NCBI GenBank assembly: GCA_022605955.1
Contig: JAKCOZ010000003.1
Span: 61,876,179-61,940,178, forward strand
Direction: 5' to 3'
DNA from: Rallus limicola
Taxonomy: Eukaryota; Chordata; Aves; Gruiformes; Rallidae
DNA: 64,000 nt
Shown here: positions 46,359 to 55,795 of the stretch, piece by piece
How positions within the stretch are numbered: position 1 is the stretch's first letter
Layout: every line of letters begins with the position of its first letter
Translations under genes and position numbers: made by a program
The notes under the pieces: generated by a model
Database searches by the model: none
What the model was told of the DNA's origin: nothing
Seen by the model: only the letters and a program-made list of their open reading frames with translations

Positions 46359-47536
46359 ATTTCCCTCTGCCTGTGCGGAGGTTACAGAGAGACCTTGGCT
46401 CTCCCTTTGTCTTGCCCTATGGCAGCTATGCAAACATCAACACTGATCCTCAGGGCTTGTGAAGTATCAAATCCATGTCCTAGTGCAAGATTTAGGTTTC
46501 TTGTAGTGTTGGGAGGTGCCTTCTGAAATGCAAGGGCATGGGCTGCTCTGCAGCTTGTAAAAGGTGACACAGGAGCTGTGTGGAACTTGATGGGACAAAT
46601 GTCTTCTTCACAGTTACCTTGTGGTGTGCTGGACCCACTGGAGCTGGATCCTGGTGTCTCCTCTGGCTGTGCTCCCAGTGCTGTCTCCATAGGGACTGGA
46701 ACCATTCATGCCGGCCGGAGGAAGGGAGAGGCTGAAATGGTTTGGAAGGATCCTGGGAAGGGCAATGCCAGGCAAGGTTTGCTCTCACACAAAACAGAGG
46801 GGAGCTGCAGGCTGTCCTCTGGCTATCTGTGCCCAGCACCATATGAGGCATGACCAGCAGGACTGGGCACAGCAGACAAAGGAAAGGAGTGAAGCTTTTG
46901 GAGATGGAGCATCGTTTCCAACTCAGCCTCCAGAAACAGGAGACCCTCTCTCAGCTCAACCCCGTCGAAAGGATACCACAACCTCTGGGACAGAACAGCA
47001 GTTGGGGTAGCAGCATCTCTCCTGCCAGTTTCCCATCCTGGGGTTTCCAGGCTCATGGCCCACCAAGAGCTGCTCTGATGGCGTAACCCAGAGGTGGTGC
47101 CTGATTCTGCCAGGCACAGCTTGGATGCTGCGAGCCCTCCTCCCGCTGTCCCCGGGGCTGTTTGGAGATGCTCGGCCTCTCCAGCAGGGAGGAGGGAGGA
47201 GCAGAGCATTTCCAACCGAAGCCAAGAAAGTTAATGGATACATTTCTTTTCCCAAGGCAGGCAAATTATTTCTGCTCCCAGCTGACCCCTCGACCACAAA
47301 AAACACCATAAAACAGCAAGAGTGTGTAAAAAATAAACACAGGCACGCATCAGCCTTCCGGATTCCCGTCCCCCGAGCCAGAAGAGCTCAGGCCGCGGGC
47401 AGAAGGAATGTGGTGTTGCATCGGGAGCCATCAGGATGGGATCAGGGACAGGAAAGTTTTATAACTGGCCTCTGGACCCCACTGAGGAGCAGAGGGAAGG
47501 AAGGAGAGTGTAAGTGATGAGTGCTCATGTTGCGGA
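46359..47536. other. Unique sequence, no gene seen
   Basis: Several overlapping frames of 90-130 codons occur on both strands with no domain. A small CpG-richer patch lies at 47340-47440. No transposon was recognised. Confidence 0.5.
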
Positions 47537-47565
47537 GGAGGGTTGAGGGGGGGGGGTGGTGGGGT
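47537..47565 (+). repeat. G-rich tract, possible G-quadruplex
   Basis: GGAGGGTTGA is followed by ten consecutive G (47547-47556), then TGGTGGGG. Four or more G-runs sit close together on the plus strand. This could fold into a G-quadruplex but may be only low-complexity sequence. Confidence 0.6.
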
Positions 47566-49439
47566 GTGTGTGAATTTGAATCTCATCTGCATGTTTTGCA
47601 AGGATTGGGATTTACAACATAAACAGCTTGCTCTGATCCTTTGGCTCTTTCTGTCTAGGCTCCTCTGGCCAAGTTTGTATCAGGGCTGTCCTGACCAACC
47701 AGGAGTTCTGCAGAGAAGCCGTAGCACATAGGGTAATACTCATGCTGCAGGGTCTCCAGGATCAGTAGGGATGTGTACAATAAATTGAAACAGGTTTTCC
47801 CCTCCCTCCCTCCATCACCTTGCAGCCTGGCAGAGCTATAGAGGCCAAGTGGGTTTCCACCCTGCAAGAGGAGTCTGAAAGGGTGCCAGGGCCAAACTGT
47901 AGAAGCCCAGTATAAGCTAAGAAACCATTCACACCAGATGAGATGTCCTGCACTGAGACTGAAGACCAGCAAAATTCATATAAAGAAACAGGTACATGAT
48001 TGGCTCAGCTAGCCAGGAACTTGGGATTCATCATCCTCAGCAATGGATTATGACAGTCATTCTTGCTTTACCCAGAAGTTTTGCTTCATCAAACTGGGAG
48101 GAGGTGGTGGCATGTGTTTTTTACTTCCATTGGTATAAAGAACAATGAATGTCAACCTAACCAAGTTCAGTACTGGAAGGGGCTAAATCTCCTCAGCTCT
48201 GGTCCTGGGCTCCTGAAGAAATTCACCACAGATAGCTCACAGGGATTGAGATTTACCTTACAGAATCTGCTCCCAGTTCGTCTCCACTGGCATCTGCAAC
48301 TTTATTTCCAAGGATGCATTTTGCCATTGAGAATACAGGAGGTGATTCCACCCTGCATGCAGCATCGCTGGAGTCTGAGGCGATGAGAATTGCAAGCTGG
48401 TTGTGCCAGGATCTCAGCTAGCAGCACGGAGATGTCTGCAGTCCAACACCCCCAGTGCAGCAGTGAGTGGCAGCATGCCTTTCCTGCTCTGGACCAAGCC
48501 ACTTGGGCTCCTGCTATTGCAGAGAACTGACAGACAAAGCTGCTGACTCTCTGCTGGCTATCTTATCTTAACCCTCTTACAGCCCATGGAGTAAAATGAT
48601 CCTTCAATATCCAGGTTCATACCCTGACAGCAAACATTTATCATGAAGAGACATTTTGGGGAAAAAAATAATACTGCTTGTGGCTGGTAGTGATGAGGGA
48701 TGGCAGCAGTAACATCAGGAAGAATAAGTAATAATGAAAAATTCCCTGGAACAAGTAACCTACATTTTTTTCCTCACTGCTGCATCACTAATTGTATCTC
48801 TTTAACGCATTTATTTTTCAGAAGATCCAAAACAGATAAACACAAGCAACAGGTTCCTTTCAAAACCCAGCACAGCTAGTAGGATTTAGAAATTAAACCC
48901 AGAGAAAATGCAGTTAACATGGTGGCTTATTTGCCATCCTTTTTGTGAAGGGCAGCTGCCTCCAGCAGCAGCAACAGCAGTCCCCAGGTCCATCCCACCA
49001 GGTGGGTCTCTCCCCTGGCTCCTGCCCCTTTCTGGGTACCACCAGATCCTCTGTCTGAGTGTGACTGTAGCTGTGGTACTGGGGTGCATTCTGGCACCCG
49101 TTCTGCCAGGCTGGCACTGTGCCCACACTGACATCTTTCTCCTCTTTGCTGTTTTCAATTCCTGTGTAAGCCCAGGTGACAGTTCAGGCCAGAAATGCCA
49201 GTTTGCAAGTGCTGGTTTAAAAGAGGTTATTTCCAATCCAAATAAGCTACTCCCATGGTGGTCAGCTTGTACCAGGCCACTCTGTGTGCTATCATTCAAT
49301 ATCATTTTCCTCTTCTGAAGCATTTAACTCCAGAGCTCATATCGATTCAGGCCGGGGTTTTAAAGTCAGCTGAGGGTTTTTAAATCAGCCAAGACAGAGC
49401 TCCCGTGAAGCTGGAGACTCTCAGGTCCCTGGTCACCTA
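47566..49439. other. Unique sequence, no gene seen
   Basis: Overlapping frames at 48908-49318 (plus) and 48886-49323 (minus) are mirror frames without a domain. No repeat was recognised. Confidence 0.5.
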
Positions 49440-49860
49440 CCCTTGTGACGTGCGGCGCTTCCCGAGCACACCCTGGGATGTTTAAAACGTGTCATCCCTC
49501 TGTTGGAAACGGGAGGGGGCTGGCTGCGGGACCCGCACTGCTCCGCGGAAAGCGCTTCCCAGAGCAAGAAGCTAAACCCAGGTTTATGAAACGCACTTGG
49601 AAGGAGCTCAGCTGCCCAAATCCCAGCGCTAACAGAGCGGTTCTGAGCCGACTGCAAATAACAGGCTCTCGCTGTCCAGCCGCAGCACGGTTCCACCCAG
49701 CTTTGGCAGAGGAGGATGCTGGTGTCGGGCATTTTCCTAAGACCCTGCTTGGTATTTTGGCCAGAACTCCTGTGGCACGTTGTGACCCCCCATGACACGC
49801 CACCTGGGCCGCATGGATTTCCTCCGCGGCTTTGATGGACACTGCTATGCGCTTGGGCAG
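49440..49860. promoter_or_regulatory. CpG-rich block, possible regulatory element or exon
   Basis: The block has roughly 20-25 CpGs by eye, e.g. GTGACGTGCGGCGCTTCCCG, GGCTGCGGGACCCGC and CTCCGCGGAAAGCGC, against a CpG-poor background. GTGACGTG is CRE/E-box-like. Frames of 116 codons on both strands match no family I know. It is less dense than the block at 36720-37050. Confidence 0.33.
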
Positions 49861-51985
49861 AAAGGACAGTGTCTGGGTGAGCCCTTCCTACCCCCCACCT
49901 CCACCCCTCCCCACGCCTCCCTCACCACCAGCACACAAAGCATCAGGCTATTGAAAGTATGTTGCTAGATTCAAAATCCCCTGGGAGAGATAGCCACTGT
50001 TCTGGAGCCTGCACCGGCTGCATCCTCCCAGACAGATGCAGATGCAGCTTCCCAAGGCAAGGCAGACACAAAGTATGATGCTTCTGATGAGGCTTATTCA
50101 GGAGAGGAGGCAGTTTTATTCTCCTTTTGGCACCACCTGGCTTGCCACCACCTAGCTCAAGGTGCTGGTGTTGTTGCGGGTTAACTGCCAGCCCAGGAGT
50201 TCTCAGGTCACAGGTGATGCCTTTTGTCTGGTTGGGATCTCAGGCACCAGCAGTACAGCAAGGAAGGCTCTCCCCTCACCCCCCTCACCCCGTATGTAAT
50301 TTCAGCAGGTAGCCTGTCTGCCTCTCAGCTAGCCAGCCATGTCTCAAGAGAGAGCCCCTGTGTATGGGGGAGATCTTCCTGGAGGGAAGCCTGTGTCCCA
50401 CATGAAGCCACTCTGCAGGGACCAGCCATGCCCTATCAGATGCCATGACACAGGGACTCAGCAGGTTGAATGGGGAAGATGGGGGTCTGCTTTAAGGGCA
50501 GGAGGATGCTGCAAGGGAGCATAGAGGAAAGGATGAGCACCGAGCACGAGTCAGGAGAGATTCAGCTGATTGTCTAGACCCAGGTCCCGTCTCCTTGTCA
50601 TTGTCCCATCTGCCTTACGTGCCATGTGTCACCCACCAACTGGTTCCCCTTGCATATGCAATTCCATCCCCCCCTAATCTGCTCTACAAGACCAGGACCA
50701 AGAGCAGCCAAGACCTCAGCAAGAGTTCCTGACAAAAACTCCAGCCCTGCAGCAAGGGTCGTTGCCCTAGTCCCCACACTGTGTGGGGTAAAGGAACAGC
50801 CCTCCCGACAGCAAATAGATTGAGGCTGACTTCCACCTTCAGAATCAGCCACAGCCGAAGGAGATGGCTGTGTGAGGTGTGGGAGCACCACAGAGGCCTT
50901 GGATTTTGACAGCATCAGGAGTGGAGTAGTCCAGACAGCTGGAGAGCTCAATGGAGGTGACAGCTGATCTCTGGGATTTATCACACAAGGATGATTTCCA
51001 GTGTTCTGAGGATGCTGAAGGCATCGTGAAAAAGACATCCAAGACACACTCAGGGCACTGTTGCTGCATGTACCTGTGACAAGACACTAAATCCAGAAGC
51101 ATGTACATTACCTACCTACTCCTGCATCCTTTTCCTAAGCCTGTGTGCTCTCTTGAACGGGCAGCTCCTTCTCCTTTGGGGCCTGAGGCTCTTCCTCACC
51201 CAGTCCAAACCCACCTCAGTGCCCCAGTGACTCATTCAGATCCATTTGCTCCCACAGTGGGAGCCTGAGCATCTTCAGTGAGAGAGAGCTGGGAAGGGAG
51301 GGAAGGTACACCCTGTGCTCCATGCCAGTATAAATAAACCTGGGCAAATCAGTGAGGAAGGTGGACCAGGCAGTGCCAGAGGCAGCGGGGTGAGAGGCAG
51401 AGGGCAGAAACCCAGAGGCAAGAGGCAGAGGAAGCTTTGCCAGCTGTTGAGTAGGGTAGCAGGGAGCAGACAGCCGCAAGGAGGCATGGAAAGACCAGAC
51501 TGGGAGTCTGCCAAGGAAGAGAGAGAGAGTCGCATTAAATCTTATTTGTCTTTAAACAAAGTGTTCTAATTGCTAACAAAGGGATTTCAAGCAAATTGTA
51601 GTAAAACTGAGTTATTCTGATCAATTACACAGTCAAGCAAATTACGGAAGGAGTCTGAAATATTGCCAGATACAAAAGAGAGATGGAGAAAGAGGAGGAG
51701 GAGTTGCAGAGAGAGTGGGGGAGGCAGTAATTTGAGGGAGGAAAATTACTTGATGGCTTGATAAGGAGAATTATTAAGCATAAATTTGAGATGCAGGTTG
51801 CTAAATCTGAATACAAAATCAAGGGAAGAAATAGAAATTGTGTTTTAAGGTTGGTGAAATCTGAGCAGGGGCAAAGAGAAAAAAATGTGCAGACAAGCAT
51901 TAGAGACAGATGCTGTAGAGGTGTCTGCAAAGATCATTGCTAACCACAGCAAGCTGAAAGCATGGCATGACCCTCAAGAGGATAG
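49861..51985. other. Unique sequence with GA-rich patches, no gene seen
   Basis: GA-rich low-complexity patches lie at about 51385-51440 and 51670-51725. No gene or transposon was recognised. Confidence 0.5.
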
Positions 51986-52060
51986 CTTTGTGGTGAGGAC
52001 ACTGGACCAGTGCTAACCTGGTATCAAGCCATTCCAGCCGTGGACCTCCTATTTGACCCA
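51986..52060 (+). repeat. MIR-like SINE relic, 5' half
   Basis: TTTGTGGTGAGGACACTGGA, CCTGGTATCAAGCCATTCCA and CTCCTATTTGACCC follow in order the MIR landmarks 'gtggttaagagcactgga', 'cctgggttcaagtcc' and 'ctgtgtgacc'. The next expected MIR sequence is not here but appears at 52521, so this may be one MIR interrupted by about 460 bp. Confidence 0.5.
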
Positions 52061-52520
52061 CAGCTCCTTCAAAGCACTTAGCAGTGACCCGGCTTCGCTG
52101 CTGGCAGAGTCACAAGGATTGTGAGCCCAAGGTAATTGGAGGAGAGACACACCAAGGCCAACTCCTTAGCCTTGTCACACCTTACCTGAGAACTGCAGCA
52201 GACACTGCTGCTGTCTGCTGTGTGCATTTCAGATGGAATCGTTCGATGTGTATCTGTGCAGCATCCAGAGCGACAGGCAAGGGTGTTGTAAGGAATACAA
52301 GCCAAGGCTAATCCCTGTCTTAAAGGAACAAGAGCGAAATCCCGCCATGGGACACACCTTCACTGCTGGTGGCTCTGACTCAGGGGCAGCGGTATCCCGT
52401 GGGATGAAAACAGATAAATGAGTCTCCCCCTGCTCAGTTCCTGGAATTTCCCAAACGTGTCTAGGGGTCCTCAGGGTGCTCATCAAACAGTCCCTCAGCT
52501 GAGGCAGTTTGCAGCCTGGC
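52061..52520. other. Unidentified sequence between two MIR-like halves
   Basis: About 460 bp of unrecognised sequence lie between MIR-like halves. They contain a 62-codon open frame (52233-52421) preceded by an acceptor-like CTGTGTGCATTTCAG directly before the ATG. The frame has no known domain. No terminal repeats or poly(A) mark the segment as a mobile element. Confidence 0.4.
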
Positions 52521-52574
52521 ACATTTGGGCAAGTCACCTCCAAATTCATTTTTCCATAAGACAGGATGGGATTG
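52521..52574 (+). repeat. MIR-like SINE relic, 3' half
   Basis: ACATTTGGGCAAGTCACCTC, then TTCATTTTTCCATAAGACAG and GATGGGATT follow the MIR 3' landmarks 'cttgggcaagtcact', 'cagtttccccatctgtaa' and 'aatggggata'. Confidence 0.48.
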
Positions 52575-52880
52575 CTTTGTAGTGGATCAGACCTGCTTAC
52601 TGAGCTGGTGCCTGCTCTGTATGGCACTCATGGGCCAGACAGCAGGAGCACATCCTCACTGTTTTGTGTAAGAGACACAAGGACAAGTGGCATCACTCAG
52701 GATTGGCAAAGAAAGGCTTACTGGCTTTTAGGCTCCAGCCTCCTGCTAGACCTGGGTTTAACTCCAAGGGGGGAAAATCCAGTGCAGGCTCTGAGTTTCA
52801 GGATCACAAAAATGTGGTCTTTGTTTGGAGTCCCTCTATAAAGCTGCTGCAAATGTAGTCCAGAGACCTCTAACCCAGAA
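52575..52880. other. Unique sequence, no gene seen
   Basis: No feature with adequate support. CCTGCTAGACCTGGGTTTAA near 52742-52761 resembles a MIR block but lacks the neighbouring landmarks. Confidence 0.45.
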
Positions 52881-53393
52881 ATCATAAAATCATTTAGGTT
52901 GGAAAAGACCTTTAAACTCACTGAGTCCAACCATTAACCCAGCACTGCCCAGTCACCACTAAACCATGTCATTCAGCACCACATTTACACATCTTTTTAA
53001 TACTTCCAGGGATGGTGACTCCACCACTTCCCTACACTGCCTGTTCCAAGAATTCACAACCCTTTCAATGAAAATACTTTCCCTAATATCCAATCTAACC
53101 CTCCCCTGGCACAACCTGAGGCCATTTCCCCCTGTCCTGTGGCTTGTTCCTTGGGAGAAGAGACCAGCACTCACCTGGCTACACCCTCCTTTCAGGGAGT
53201 TGCAGAGAGTGATAAGGTCCCTCCTCAGCCTTCTCTTCTCCAGCCTAAACAACCCCAGGTTTCTCAGCTGCTCCTCATCATACCTGTGCTCTGGATCCTT
53301 CAGAGTTTTGTTCCCTTCTCTGGTCACACACTCCAGCACCTCCATGCCTTCTTTGTAGTGAGGGGCCCAAGCACTCTTCAAGCCAATTACCAT
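52881..53393 (-). repeat. CR1 LINE 3' fragment with intact C-terminal reading frame, minus strand
   Basis: The 0.5-kb CR1 3' end lies in minus orientation. The plus-strand landmarks are AAATCATTTAGGTTGGAAAA, GAGTCCAACCATTAACCCAG, GATGGTGACTCCACCACTTC, AACCTGAGGCCATTTCCCCC and CCTTCTCTTCTCCAGCCTAA. The minus-strand frame from 53393 to 52959 is open for 144 codons. It carries the ORF2 C-terminus in order: DEEQLRNLGLFRLEKRRLRR, GGNGLRLCQGRVRLDI, then ERVVNSWNRQCREVVESPSL. In the last of these, the usual NRLPRE has become NRQCRE. It lacks all catalytic RT residues, so it is a dead fragment. It resembles the copy at 38023-38395. Confidence 0.95.
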
Positions 53394-53638
53394 AAGCAGT
53401 TCATAACCCTGAAGCTGACAGGGCTAATGGATTACTGGCGTGAGGGGCTGCAGAGACACGCTGTTCAAGGAGGAAGAAGAGAAAGACCAGAGATTATTTT
53501 TAATGGCGTTTATTTGTCGGAGAACTTCAGAGCCCGTGGGCTTCTGTCGGGCTGGAAGTGCTGAGCCTGAGGAGGAGATAAGAGAAAGGATTAGGGTATT
53601 ACTGTGGCGCTGGAGTTCATGTGTGTTGTATTATTAAT
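53394..53638. other. Unique sequence, no gene seen
   Basis: The stretch from about 53490 (GAGATTATTTTTAATGGCGT, then TTATTTGTCGGAGAACTTC) to the tail motif below is repeat-free with retained CpGs. It could be the body of an old SINE or a conserved element. Confidence 0.4.
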
Positions 53639-53690
53639 GTTTGTAAAGCACTTTGAAAACGAAAAGCGCCATAAAAGCTCTAAGTGCCGT
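53639..53690 (+). repeat. L2/SINE-type 3' tail motif
   Basis: GTTTGTAAAGCACTTTGAAA followed by ACGAAAAGCGCCATAAAAGC closely follows the 'tttgtaaagcgctttga...aaaagcgctatataaa' tail of L2-clade LINEs and the SINEs they mobilise in vertebrates. The motif can form an imperfect stem (AAAGCRCTTT, AAAGCGCC). The family cannot be named from this short piece, and the upstream body is unrecognised. Confidence 0.45.
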
Positions 53691-53765
53691 ATTTAGCAGG
53701 AGCTGCAGAAGAGGAACTTAAGTCTGAAGCGACACTTCTCAGTTATCAGTGCACAGAGAGCTTGC

Positions 53766-53778
53766 TTTTTTTTTTTTT
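53766..53778. repeat. Poly(T) tract
   Basis: Thirteen T in a row. No adjoining element was recognised. Confidence 0.85.
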
Positions 53779-55189
53779 CCCTGAGAGGATCCCGCCGTCA
53801 GATGTAGTCTGAAGTGGCAGAAGAGTTTTTCAGAAGCCTGTACCAGGAGGGCATAAGGACCTGGCAGGGTGCAGGGAAGGCTAGTGTGTCATGCATCAGA
53901 AAAAGAAGCCACTTAGCATTTTTAGTACAGGAAAGAGCTATCAGATTTGCTGGCCCATTTCTCCGGAGCTGGCAGAGGAACGTTCTCTGCAAGGCACATG
54001 CTTTAGTTAACCTTTCCTCAAAAGGCTCTTGGACAAGTGACTTCCCCTGCGTTGTTCACAGAATTTCAGCAATGGGGGGAAAATCCCGACCAGGGCAGTG
54101 GTGAGGAGGCAGCATTGGAGATCATCCAGTGGGCCCATCACTTCTGTCCTGCACCAGCCAACTTACGTGATCTCAAGCTGTCAGTAAACTACTCCCAGGG
54201 CTCAGAGCCAGAATTTTGGTTCTAGACAGTTTTGGGGGTTTTTTTAATACTGTTTTTTCACCAAGGCAGTGACTCCCAGACAGAGCCACGATGAAGCTCC
54301 TCTTCACACTGTTGCAGTCCCAACTCCAGAGGCTCCTCCACCTATGCTGGTTGACAGACGACAGACAGGAGCATTTTCTTCCACCGAATCTGTAAGCAGA
54401 TCAGCAGCATCCCCACTGTCAGCCCTGAGCAGCTTTCTGAGCCACCTTTTTCAAAGCAGAAAGACCTCAGGGGCAGCTGAGGCTGTGGACAAGTACTGGC
54501 GGCATGTAACCCCATTTCCCAGTGACAGCCATGTTCTTATGTCCCCATCACTTGCCACTCTCTCTGACAAAACACAGTGTTTGTGGGTTTTCACAGATCT
54601 TTCCTTGCACATCAGTCACCGTGTCAGAGCTTTTCTACCTTTTTTTAACCCATGAAATTAAAAACACATATTTGACAGAGAGGGAGGCACCAGCAAGCTC
54701 TGTGGAGATACTTCTTTGGTTCAGCCTGTCTGCAGTCATGCACTGACCATCACAATCTCAGTTCAGATTCAGAGGCACATTAAGGCATACCTATGTCAAG
54801 GGTCCCAGCCTGTTGAGAGCATCTAGGGCATCTGCCCCCCTTCCCAGTTCCCTTTTCATCCCCCAAAAGGGACACTGAAACTTTTCCTCATCACCATCAC
54901 TGTACAAGCAGCTAGTTCAGCCTCTGACAAGGAGCAGGCTGGACCCCCCCTGCTCACAGTTCTTCCAGCAGCTGGCTGTGCTATTGCCTGAGAGTGGTAA
55001 GTCACAGTGATAAACACGGGTATTTCACCTTCCACCCCTCCCTTCAGTATCTCAAATCCTGGTGCTGAGGAGCAGCCAGCCACATAGGCACGACTGCTTC
55101 CCCAATCTGCAAAGTGGCAGATGTTATGTATACTCAAAACGACACCTGCACCCCACAAGAGCTCCGATCTTGTATTTATAGTCTACTGT
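53779..55189. other. Unique sequence, no gene seen
   Basis: No gene or transposon was recognised. Short frames only. Confidence 0.5.
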
Positions 55190-55370
55190 CACTGCTAGAT
55201 TTATGCCCTTCAAATATTTGTCAGCTGTTATCCCACCTCCCCTGCACATCATTTAACTGAGCTTGACGTATGTAAGCACTTTTAATCTTTCCTCATGAAG
55301 CAATTCCCCCCTCCCCAGGGCCTCTGATCATATTTGTAACTCTTCCTTGAGACAGCATCAGTTCGTCATT
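55190..55370 (-). repeat. Ancient CR1/L3-like LINE relic, 3' part, minus strand
   Basis: The plus strand shows TTTTAATCTTTCCTCATGAA, AGCAATTCCCCCCTCCCCAGG, CATATTTGTAACTCTTCCTT and GAGACAGCATC. This is the reverse complement of the '[24 protein letters not shown]' region in an old LINE, with CCTCATGAAGC and AATCTTT corresponding to HEERLK. Preservation is low. It is probably the same insertion as the RT piece at 55735-55795, which lies in the same orientation and the correct order. Confidence 0.5.
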
Positions 55371-55734
55371 GCTGCTCTGATAACACAGCAAGGAGCACAG
55401 CAGCCTGAGCACGCAGGCGGGGAGATGAGGGAGGATGATTTCCCACTCTCATGCTCAGCTCTCTCCTGTGTGACCCCTCCTAAGTGCAGGTCTGGCCTCT
55501 TGAAAACATCTCTCTTCTTTGCTGGTCACTGGTCTTTTCCCAAACTGGCTCACTGCTCCTGCTAAAAACCCCAGTCCTGGATTATTCTGCAATATGCCTG
55601 AGCCCAAGAGGGATTCCATTTTCTTTCCTTCCCGTCTTTCTAGCATCTCTAGTGCCTCTTTCTATTATTACCCAATCTGCGCTGGTACTCGCAATGCCTC
55701 CCAACTGAGGCAGGAGAATGTAATTAACAAGCTG
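55371..55734. other. Unassigned sequence between two LINE relics
   Basis: Probably either eroded LINE or sequence inserted into it. CTTTCTAGCATCTCTAGTGCC and neighbours show no match I can defend. Confidence 0.35.
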
Positions 55735-55795
55735 TTTACCTCTCCTTCCAGATCATTAATAAATATGTTAAACAAGACCGCTACCTTGCCGAGTG
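55735..55795 (-). pseudogene. LINE reverse-transcriptase remnant (VLFNIFIND), minus strand
   Basis: The plus-strand AGATCATTAATAAATATGTT AAACAAGACC, read on the minus strand, gives V-L-F-N-I-F-I-N-D. This is the conserved block just before the RT YxDD motif in CR1/L3-type LINEs ('GP.LFNIFINDL'). The flanks are too decayed to extend the frame, and the YxDD itself is not visible. Confidence 0.62.

Noticed and set aside
52735..52775. AGACCTGGGTTTAACTCC, like a MIR internal block
   Set aside because: Isolated match; no flanking landmarks in the right order.
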